A stretch of 7,235 nt of DNA from Clostridia bacterium (GTDB taxonomy: Bacteria > Bacillota > Clostridia > Oscillospirales > Ruminococcaceae): NCBI GenBank assembly GCA_026000865.1, contig BNZF01000058.1, positions 1 to 7,235 on the forward strand, read 5' to 3'. The notes beneath the pieces were generated by a model. It made no database searches and was not told the origin of the DNA. It saw only the letters and a program-made list of their open reading frames with translations. The position numbers and the translations under genes are program-made. Shown here piece by piece: positions 1 through 5,177 of this stretch. Positions within the stretch are counted from its first letter, which is position 1; every line of letters begins with the position of its first letter.

Positions 1-120
1 CACAAACAAGGTTGCCTGCTGCGAAGTGGTACTCCATACTTATTACCTATTCACGTTATCTAAAATCCGTATAAAACCATCCGTCCGCGTGAGTTAACTA
101 ACCACACAGTTAAATTATGA

Positions 121-214
121 CGCGAAATGTCACGGACACATGTTATGTGCAGGCAGGTGCTACCTGTCGCGAAATGTCACGGACACATGTTACGTGCAGG
201 CAGGTGCTACCTGC
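121..214. repeat. Two tandem 47-bp repeats with paired hairpins
   Basis: Units 121-167 and 168-214 differ at two positions only (146/193 T/C and 167/214 T/C). Each unit holds two short inverted repeats. One is GCAGGT-GCT-ACCTGC, which in the second unit grows to a 7-bp stem (199-205 with 209-215). The other is CACAT-GTT-ATGTG; the T/C change in unit 2 leaves a G-U pair in minus-strand RNA, so that stem survives there. The pfk stop codon (TAG read from 207-209) falls inside the hairpin of unit 2, so the repeats form the 3' end of the pfk transcript. There is no T-tract, so this is not a typical intrinsic terminator. A role in mRNA 3'-end stability is inference. Confidence 0.9.
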
Positions 215-1265
215 CGAAGTGGATTCCAATATTTCTAGCTGTTTGAAAGAGTTGGTTATCGTCGTCGATAAATTTCATTATGCCTGCGATATCGGAAAGT
301 CTGTTTGAGGTAATTTTATTACCTACTATCGCAATCGTCCTGCCAAATAAGCCTTGTTTGATGAGTTCGGCAGCATGAGCACCAAGTTTTGTTGCGAGTA
401 TTCTATCATAAGCATTAGGTGAACCGCCACGAAGAATATGTCCGGGGACACACGAACGAGTGTCTATCCCTGTTTCCCTTTGGATTTGAGCAACTATGCG
501 GCTGGTTGCAGTAGTAATATTCTCTTCTTCACGCTTTTTTGCACGTTCTTTTTTCTTTAACTTAGCTTCTTCAACGTCATATGCACCCTCTGCAACCGCA
601 ATAATTGAGAAAGATTTACCTTTTTCAATACGGTCTGTGACAGATTTGATTACCTTATTAATATCATACGGTTTTTCGGGGATAAGGATAATATCCGCAC
701 CTCCCGCAATACCAGCAGAAATGGTCAACCACCCTACTTTATTACCCATAATCTCACAAACGATTACACGTGAATGAGATGCTGCGGTTGTATGCAAACG
801 GTCAATACAATCTGTTGCAATGTCTATCGCAGTATAATAACCGAAAGTTACATCCGTGCCAAAAATATCATTATCAATGGTTTTCGGCAATCCGATTATA
901 TTAAGCCCCTCTGCGGACAAAAGATTAGCAGTTTTATGAGTACCGCAACCACCCAAAGTCAAAAGACAATCAAGCCTCAATTTCTTATAGGTATCTTTCA
1001 TAGATTTAATTTTATCTTCGTCCATAGACAACATCTTAAATGCTTGCCTTTTCGACCCGAGTATCGTCCCGCCAAGAGTAAGTATTCCGCTAAAATCATT
1101 CGGCACCATTTCCTTAGCGATATTATTAATCAACCCATAATATCCATTTTGAATACCAATAATCTGCACATCATCCATAATCTCATAGCAAGCCTTCGCA
1201 ACGCCCCTAATAGTCGCGTTCAACCCCGGACAATCCCCACCACTAGTCAAAATACCAATTCTCAT
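207..1265 (-). CDS. pfkA: 6-phosphofructokinase, phosphate donor uncertain
   Basis: 352 residues. Phosphorylates fructose 6-phosphate to fructose 1,6-bisphosphate in the glycolytic cytosol. Family motifs are in order: GGDCPGLNATIR (9-20), GGTILGSKR (65-73), GGCGTH (105-110), PKTIDND (127-133, with Asp131 as the expected catalytic base), SHSR (163-166), EIMGNKVGW (171-179), IPE (195-197) and HILRGGSP (276-283). A Lys/Glu-rich insertion lies at about 235-249. Gly108 (E. coli Gly104) is the ATP-enzyme residue, whereas Lys128 (E. coli Gly124) is typical of PPi enzymes, so the donor cannot be read safely. Two usual residues are changed: the GGDGS Asp is Cys107 and the MGR Arg is Asn175. The last codons, Gly-Arg-stop, lie in a tandem repeat. 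The start is ATG at 1265; I see no Shine-Dalgarno before it, only an A-rich leader. It lies in the same direction as the mutase gene at 3018-4679 but is separated from it by repeats and a toxin-antitoxin pair. The family call is firm. Confidence 0.95.
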   Translation of the reverse strand: MRIGILTSGGDCPGLNATIRGVAKACYEIMDDVQIIGIQNGYYGLINNIAKEMVPNDFSGILTLGGTILGSKRQAFKMLSMDEDKIKSMKDTYKKLRLDCLLTLGGCGTHKTANLLSAEGLNIIGLPKTIDNDIFGTDVTFGYYTAIDIATDCIDRLHTTAASHSRVIVCEIMGNKVGWLTISAGIAGGADIILIPEKPYDINKVIKSVTDRIEKGKSFSIIAVAEGAYDVEEAKLKKKERAKKREEENITTATSRIVAQIQRETGIDTRSCVPGHILRGGSPNAYDRILATKLGAHAAELIKQGLFGRTIAIVGNKITSNRLSDIAGIMKFIDDDNQLFQTARNIGIHFGR

Positions 1266-1356
1266 ATTTTTGTTTTGGGCACTCTATATTTACCTTTGCA
1301 TTCTCTGCCCATTTACACTTTCCAAAAGCCTCTGCGACTTTTTTACTTTTTTATTT

Positions 1357-1550
1357 TGAGCCGCAACGCTTTCCTTTGCAACCTTTTTATTTTGAGCCGC
1401 AACATTTACCTTTGCAACTCTTAATCATTACACCTTCCAGAAATCCTTGCAACTTTTTCAGCTTTAATGATTTGCAACCATTGTTCGCGTAGTTAAATTA
1501 TGTCGCGAAACTATCAACTTTACACTATTACCCTTCAACTATCCGACGCC
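1357..1550. repeat. Degenerate repeat modules upstream of pfk
   Basis: No gene is seen in 1266-2016; this part holds broken copies of modules found intact further right. TTTGAGCCGCAAC occurs at about 1355 and again at about 1390. From about 1391 to 1483 the order GAGCCGCAAC..CCTTTGC..ACTTTTT..GATTTGC..CCATTGT matches 2804-2895 in copy B with many substitutions. At 1491-1510 is a 20-bp word that recurs at 108-127 with one mismatch. TTCAACTATCCGACGCC closes the stretch at 1534-1550, as it closes other modules at 1711-1727, 1930-1946 and 2779-2795. Confidence 0.7.
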
Positions 1551-1560
1551 TTTTTAGTCT

Positions 1561-1946
1561 GAGCCACTTTCGGAAAGTTAATAGTTAAAAGTTGTGGTGT
1601 CGTAACACGCCGACGTTTACGCGGGGAAGCTTAACTATACGATTAGTTTACTTTCGCGTTTTAACAGTTATGCAAAAAAACACGTACCTTTCAACTATAC
1701 ACTATTAACTTTCAACTATCCGACGCCTTTTTAGTCTGAGCCGCAACGCTTGCCTTTGCGACTTTTAATCAATGCACATTAATGGAGCCACAGCGACTTT
1801 TTTCTCCTGATTGATTTGCGATCAATGTATTCTTATTAAACCTATTAAAACGCGACAGTAAACTAACAATACTATTAAACTATTCCGCGAAAATGCCAGC
1901 GAGGCTCTCCGCACTATTAACTATTAACTTTCAACTATCCGACGCC
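1561..1946. repeat. ~390-bp interspersed repeat, copy A
   Basis: Matches copy B (2613-3008) in the same orientation over nearly its full length, diverging most in the middle (about 1768-1850). The ends carry a 14-bp inverted repeat: GAAAGTTAATAGTT at 1573-1586 and its exact reverse complement at 1919-1932, followed by the ATCCGACGCC end word. Inside, TTAGTTTACTTTCGCGTTTT (1643-1662) is the reverse complement of 1847-1866 with one mismatch, so the two halves are partly mirror images. No reading frame encodes a recognisable protein. Terminal inverted repeats without a gene suggest a MITE-like, non-autonomous element; that is inference. Confidence 0.85.
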
Positions 1947-1980
1947 TTTGCGACTTTTTTCTCCTAAACGATTTGTAACT
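1942..1980. repeat. Truncated repeat module beside copy A
   Basis: GCCTTTGCGACTTTTTTCTC followed by CTAAACGATTTGTAAC resembles the module at about 2865-2890 in copy B (CTCTGCGACTTTTTTCTCCT then GATTGATTTGCGAC). It is a fragment at the right edge of copy A, next to the downstream end of the toxin-antitoxin cassette. The remaining 1981-2016 is short unremarkable AT-rich DNA. Confidence 0.6.
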
Positions 1981-2016
1981 ACTGTCTTCCTATGTTTTAG
2001 TTATTTCAACTAGCTT

Positions 2017-2319
2017 CTATATTAATTCAGGCAAATTAATTTCAATTACTTCCCAAACAACAGTGAAATCAATACCATCATAATTATGCACAAGCCTGTT
2101 CCTTAACGCACGGAGTTGGTTTTGAGGAATGTTCTTTTCCTCTATAAAATCATCATCAAGATTTTTTGAAAGTTCCGCCATTTGTATTAGACTAAATGCA
2201 CAAAGTTCTTGTTTATCTATATTATTGAAAAATTCTTCCTTATCAATATTTTCACAGTGTCCAAATATCTTTTGAATATAAATTATTAACTTTTGACAAA
2301 TTTGAGTGTTTTTATCCAT
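2017..2319 (-). CDS. hepT: HEPN-domain protein, HepT-like toxin
   Basis: 100 residues, the usual size for the HepT/DUF86 group of HEPN proteins. The C-terminal part carries the signature R73-x4-H78-x-Y80 within LRNRLVHNYDGID. In this family Arg and His form the RNase site, and the Tyr two residues after the His is the residue modified by the partner nucleotidyltransferase. The rest reads as a helical bundle with many Leu, Ile and acidic residues. It is the downstream gene of the pair: its ATG overlaps the end of the MNT gene by 8 nt (ATGGATAA), which implies translational coupling, and AGGA lies 10 nt before the start. The expected role is a ribonuclease toxin held inactive by its partner; activity is inferred from family and motif. 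An alternative is a non-toxic nucleotidyltransferase-associated HEPN protein of the HI0074 type. Confidence 0.88.
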   Translation of the reverse strand: MDKNTQICQKLIIYIQKIFGHCENIDKEEFFNNIDKQELCAFSLIQMAELSKNLDDDFIEEKNIPQNQLRALRNRLVHNYDGIDFTVVWEVIEINLPELI

Positions 2320-2602
2320 ATATCTTAATTCCTGTATTTTTTATTTCAACAGCAACCTTAGATTCTCTCTTAACTTCTTTTATATCAAAAACATCAACTT
2401 CTTTGTTAAGCGTCTGTTGAATATAATCAACAAGTCCGAAAAAATTTAATCCAATCAACCCACTGTCAACAAGAATATCAACATCGCTTTTCTCATTCGC
2501 AGTCCCTCTCGCATATGACCCAAAAAGAACCGCTGATTTCGTTCCATACTGAACAAAAACAGGTGTCAACAATTCTTTTATTTCTTCAACATCATAAACC
2601 AT
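2312..2602 (-). CDS. mntA: Minimal nucleotidyltransferase (MNT), MntA-like antitoxin
   Basis: 96 residues from the ATG at 2602. It carries the pol-beta-superfamily signature GS-x10-DxD: GSYARGTANEKSDVDILVD, with Gly28-Ser29 and Asp40/Asp42, plus a third acidic candidate in EVDVFD (Asp70). These bind nucleotide and metal. In MntA-HepT modules the antitoxin transfers AMP groups from ATP to the HEPN toxin's Tyr and so neutralises it. An in-frame GTG at 2620 would add six residues, but those codons overlap the end of repeat copy B (GAGCCAC, 2613-2620). I prefer the ATG, although neither start has a clear Shine-Dalgarno. The gene begins 11 bp from the repeat, so its promoter must lie inside or beyond copy B; no strong promoter is evident there. 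It overlaps the HEPN gene by 8 nt. Confidence 0.9.
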   Translation of the reverse strand: MVYDVEEIKELLTPVFVQYGTKSAVLFGSYARGTANEKSDVDILVDSGLIGLNFFGLVDYIQQTLNKEVDVFDIKEVKRESKVAVEIKNTGIKIYG

Positions 2603-2612
2603 TTTTTTATTT

Positions 2613-3008
2613 TGAGCCACTGTCGGAAAGTTAATAGTTAAAAGTTAATAGTTAAAAGTTGTGGTGTCGTAACACGCCGACGTTTACACGGAGAATCTTA
2701 ACTATACGATTAGTTTACTGTCGTGTTTTAACAGTTATACAAAAAAACACGTGCATTTCAACTATACACTATTAACTTTCAACTATCCGACGCCTTTTTA
2801 GTCTGAGCCGCAACGCTTTCCTTTGCGACTTTTAACAATTATAACTTTTAGAAACCTCTGCGACTTTTTTCTCCTGATTGATTTGCGACCATTGTGCTTT
2901 ACGTAAAACTGCAAAACGCGACAGTAAACTAACAATACTATTAAACTATTCCGCGAAAATGCCGGCGGAGACTCTCCGCACTATTAACTATACACTATCA
3001 ACTATCCA
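2613..3008. repeat. ~390-bp interspersed repeat, copy B
   Basis: Direct copy of 1561-1946. It starts with GAGCCAC and TCGGAAAGTTAATAGTT and ends in CACTATCAACTATCC. It has an extra 14-bp tandem duplication of the TTAATAGTTAAAAG word near 2631-2658. The inverted 20-bp arms are 2710-2729 and 2913-2932 (one mismatch). A clean hairpin, GCGGAG-ACT-CTCCGC, lies at 2965-2979; copy A has a decayed version at 1899-1912. The repeat fills the gap between the phosphohexomutase stop (3018) and the MNT gene, and no gene is seen in it. It is both the DNA through which the MNT gene would be transcribed and the 3' region of the mutase mRNA. Confidence 0.87.
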
Positions 3009-3017
3009 CCCCGCCTG

Positions 3018-4679
3018 CTAAATTCCCAAAAGAGCTTTTACTTCATTCGCCAACGTTTTATTAAGTTCTTTCGCTTCGTCTAAGGTTTTTCCTTTGGCAA
3101 AGAAATACGCTTTAAGTTTTGGCTCTGTGCCAGACGGACGGATTATTACTTTTGTGCCGTTATCAAGAATATACGACAAAACGTTTGATTTAGGCAAACC
3201 TGTATCATCATTCTTATAGTCAACGAATTTAGTAACACTCGCTGAACCGATTTTTAAAGTTTGCTCTGCTCTTAGTTTTGCCATAATCGTCTGCATTATG
3301 TGCATACCTTTTTCACCCTCAAAATAAAAACTATCTTGGGTGTTAACATAAAAACCATACCTTTTATATAGTGTTTCTCTAACGTCAAGCAAATTTAACC
3401 CTTTTGACTTATAATACGCAGCCATTTCACAAATCAACATTGAAGCAACAACTGCATCTTTATCTCTTGCGTGAGTTCCCGCTAAATATCCGTAACTCTC
3501 CTCAAAGCCAAAAACAAACCTGTCCTCTTCGCCTTTTGCTTCAAGTCTGCCAATTATCTCGCCAATATACTTAAACCCTGTGAGACATTCTGCAACTTCG
3601 GCATTATAATTTTTTGCAATATCAAAAATCATATCTGTTGAAACAATTGTTTTAATCACAATAGGATTTTCGGGCAAACTGCCAACACGTTTACGTTCAG
3701 AAAGAACATATTCCGTGAGCAATGCACCAACGGTATTGCCGTCAAAAAGCACATAATCGCCATCGTCAGACGGAATAGCGATGCCAACTCTATCACAGTC
3801 AGGGTCTGTTGCAAGCAAAATATCGGGTTTTTCTTTTTCACAATAATCAAGACCAAGTTGCAGCGCCTCTTTGATTTCGGGGTTGGGAAACGGGCAAGTT
3901 GTAAAGTTTCCATCAGGGTTTTCCTGTTCTTTAACAACAACGACGTCTTTTATACCAATCTCGTCAAGTATACGGCGTACTGGTTTATTTCCCGTGCCAT
4001 TAAGAGGAGTATATACCGCTTTTAAACCTGCGTCTTTAAGAGTATTGCAATGAATAGACTGTTCTTTGACTTTCGCAAAAAACTTATTTATTAATTCATC
4101 TGAAATATATTCAGTTTCAGCGTTTTTTTCATATTTAACATCGGAGAACATTGGCAGAGCATTAATTTTCTCCAAAACTTTTTCAGACGCGTCGTCTGTC
4201 ATTTGACAACCATCCGCACCATAAGTTTTATAGCCGTTATATTTTGCAGGGTTATGTGACGCGGTTACCATTATTCCGACTGTCGATTTTGTTTCTCTTA
4301 CCGCAAAACTGAGCATTGGTGTCGGCATAAGTCCCTTATATATGTACACCTTTATTCCGCTGTTTGCGAAAACTTTTGCAACTTCATTGGCAAAAAGTGA
4401 AGATTTATTTCTGCTGTCAAAGCTAACGGCAACAGACGGATTTTCGATTTTCAAATCCTTAATATATTCAACAATTCCCTGTGTTGCACGTCTTATGGTA
4501 TAGATATTCATGCGGTTAGTTCCCGCACCGAGTACACCTCGCAGACCGCCTGTGCCAAACTCTAAATCGCGGTAAAAAGCGTCATTCTTTGAGTTTTCAT
4601 CCATGTTTTTTAGTTCTGGAATTAAATCAGTGTCCTCAGTTGCGTGAATTATCCATTCATTATAAAGAGTGTTAATCAT
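3018..4679 (-). CDS. pgcA: Phosphoglucomutase/phosphomannomutase (alpha-D-phosphohexomutase)
   Basis: 553 residues, matching the Bacillota PgcA type. Interconverts glucose 1-phosphate and glucose 6-phosphate (and probably mannose phosphates) in the cytosol, feeding glycogen, wall-polymer and glycolipid precursors. All four family signatures are intact: substrate/phosphate contact GTGGLRG (42-48); phosphoserine loop TASHNP with Ser141; metal loop TDPDCDR (291-297); sugar-binding loop GFEESYGYL (391-399); and phosphate-binding RPSGTEP (514-520) in the C-terminal domain. The start is ATG at 4679, chosen because GGAGG lies 6 nt upstream. The frame stays open to a TTG at 4700, but that would put the Shine-Dalgarno inside the gene. 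It has its own promoter (4710-4738). No terminator hairpin with a T-tract is visible after its stop, where repeat copy B begins 9 bp away. Choice of hexose is not readable from sequence. Confidence 0.96.
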   Translation of the reverse strand: MINTLYNEWIIHATEDTDLIPELKNMDENSKNDAFYRDLEFGTGGLRGVLGAGTNRMNIYTIRRATQGIVEYIKDLKIENPSVAVSFDSRNKSSLFANEVAKVFANSGIKVYIYKGLMPTPMLSFAVRETKSTVGIMVTASHNPAKYNGYKTYGADGCQMTDDASEKVLEKINALPMFSDVKYEKNAETEYISDELINKFFAKVKEQSIHCNTLKDAGLKAVYTPLNGTGNKPVRRILDEIGIKDVVVVKEQENPDGNFTTCPFPNPEIKEALQLGLDYCEKEKPDILLATDPDCDRVGIAIPSDDGDYVLFDGNTVGALLTEYVLSERKRVGSLPENPIVIKTIVSTDMIFDIAKNYNAEVAECLTGFKYIGEIIGRLEAKGEEDRFVFGFEESYGYLAGTHARDKDAVVASMLICEMAAYYKSKGLNLLDVRETLYKRYGFYVNTQDSFYFEGEKGMHIMQTIMAKLRAEQTLKIGSASVTKFVDYKNDDTGLPKSNVLSYILDNGTKVIIRPSGTEPKLKAYFFAKGKTLDEAKELNKTLANEVKALLGI

Positions 4680-4685
4680 TATAAT

Positions 4686-4690
4686 CCTCC
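4686..4690 (-). promoter_or_regulatory. Shine-Dalgarno site of the phosphohexomutase gene
   Basis: Minus-strand GGAGG followed by six bases (ATTATA) and ATG at 4679. It fixes the start and rules out the longer TTG frame. It is the best ribosome-binding site in the window. Confidence 0.93.
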
Positions 4691-4709
4691 AAAAAATCAA
4701 ATTATTGGA

Positions 4710-4738
4710 ATTGTAACATATAAACCTTGGAATTGCAA
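4710..4738 (-). promoter_or_regulatory. Sigma-A-type promoter for the phosphohexomutase gene
   Basis: On the minus strand, -35 TTGCAA (4733-4738), a 17-bp spacer, then -10 TACAAT (4710-4715) preceded by TGT, an extended -10. The predicted start of transcription is near 4703, giving a leader of about 24 nt with the Shine-Dalgarno in it. The -35 half lies in a 54-bp segment duplicated at 4917-4970, but the second copy lacks a matching -10. Confidence 0.7.
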
Positions 4739-4772
4739 TAGTTTTGTGAAAATTTAAAAAATCTTAGATTTT
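4719..4772. repeat. 54-bp direct repeat, copy 1
   Basis: Begins TATAAACCTTGGAATTGCAA and matches 4917-4970 at 52 of 54 positions, offset by exactly 198 bp. This copy includes the -35 element and spacer of the mutase promoter. Confidence 0.93.
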
Positions 4773-4854
4773 ATTGTTTTTTTATTACACCTTTTCTAAA
4801 ACTTGCTTTTTTTATTTTATTAAAATGGAGTTAATGAACATCTGCCTCGATACA

Positions 4855-4869
4855 CGGGGCGGTGCCCCG
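4855..4869. other. GC-rich hairpin between the 54-bp repeats
   Basis: CGGGGC-GGT-GCCCCG is a perfect 6-bp all-G/C stem with a 3-nt loop, followed by a C-rich run, in otherwise very AT-rich DNA. No T-tract follows on either strand, so it does not look like an intrinsic terminator. It sits inside the 144-bp segment bracketed by the two 54-bp repeats. Confidence 0.75.
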
Positions 4870-4916
4870 CACCCCCTCTTTATCTTAAACTTGAATTTGT
4901 ACAAATTAAATAAATT

Positions 4917-4970
4917 TATAAACCTTGGAATTGCAATAGTTTTGTGAAATTTTAAAAAATCTTGGATTTT
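4917..4970. repeat. 54-bp direct repeat, copy 2
   Basis: Second copy of 4719-4772, with two substitutions. Its -35-like TTGCAA is kept but nothing like a -10 lies at the right distance on the minus strand, so it is probably inactive as a promoter. Confidence 0.93.
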
Positions 4971-4997
4971 GGGTTTTTGTTAACTGAAATTTTTCCG

Positions 4998-5061
4998 CGA
5001 AAATTTACGAAACTTTTTGTAAAAACTCGAAATTTGTCGAAAACTTTTGTTGACAAATTTC
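4998..5061. promoter_or_regulatory. Phased CGAAA motifs and 10-bp inverted repeat upstream of the protease gene
   Basis: CGAAA occurs at 4998, 5008, 5028 and 5038, that is, at steps of 10, 20 and 10 bp, on one helical face. GAAATTTGTC (5029-5038) and GACAAATTTC (5052-5061) form a perfect 10-bp inverted repeat with a 13-nt spacer. The right arm overlaps a consensus -35 hexamer TTGACA (5050-5055), whose best -10 is the weak AATTAT at 5074-5079. The arrangement could be a repressor or activator site, or intrinsically bent DNA next to a promoter; which is inference. Confidence 0.55.
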
Positions 5062-5102
5062 TACATTTAGTAAAATTATTAAAAATTAAATTACAAAATA
5101 TA

Positions 5103-5131
5103 TTGCTTTCAAGTCTAACATAATATATAAT
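5103..5131 (+). promoter_or_regulatory. Sigma-A-type promoter for the protease-lipoprotein operon
   Basis: -35 TTGCTT (5103-5108), a 17-bp spacer, then a perfect -10 TATAAT (5126-5131). Transcription would start near 5138, leaving about 40 nt of leader before the ATG at 5178. Confidence 0.72.
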
Positions 5132-5163
5132 CTCATTATTAAAATTATTTTTACTATATTTAT

Positions 5164-5170
5164 AAAAAGG
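5164..5170 (+). promoter_or_regulatory. Ribosome-binding site of the protease gene
   Basis: AAAAAGG ends 7 nt before the ATG at 5178. An out-of-frame ATG sits directly after it at 5171; the spacing favours 5178, which opens the signal peptide. Confidence 0.65.
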
Positions 5171-5177
5171 ATGAAAA

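Noticed and set aside
15..29. Resemblance of 15-29 to the pfk 3' end at 210-222
   Set aside because: Thirteen matching bases with a 2-base gap; could be a remnant of duplication but too short to support alone.
121..214. CRISPR-like array
   Set aside because: Only two units, directly tandem without spacers, and no cas genes.
117..308. 63-residue plus-strand frame across the 47-bp repeats
   Set aside because: It is a translation of the tandem repeat followed by antisense pfk; no RBS and internally repetitive for that reason.
774..1424. Long plus-strand open frame opposite pfk (also 496-777)
   Set aside because: Antisense to a well-conserved phosphofructokinase; the translation has no family resemblance and runs into repeat DNA.
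2603..2620. GTG start six codons upstream for the MNT gene
   Set aside because: These codons run into the end of repeat copy B (GAGCCAC also begins copy A), with no better RBS than the ATG at 2602. It cannot be fully excluded.
4680..4700. TTG start seven codons upstream for the phosphohexomutase
   Set aside because: GGAGG is perfectly placed for the ATG at 4679; the extension would translate the Shine-Dalgarno.
4855..4885. GC hairpin as a Rho-independent terminator
   Set aside because: No T-run follows on either strand and no gene ends next to it.
4825..4947. 40-codon plus-strand frame through the GC-rich hairpin
   Set aside because: No Shine-Dalgarno, low-complexity product, and it ends inside the second 54-bp repeat.
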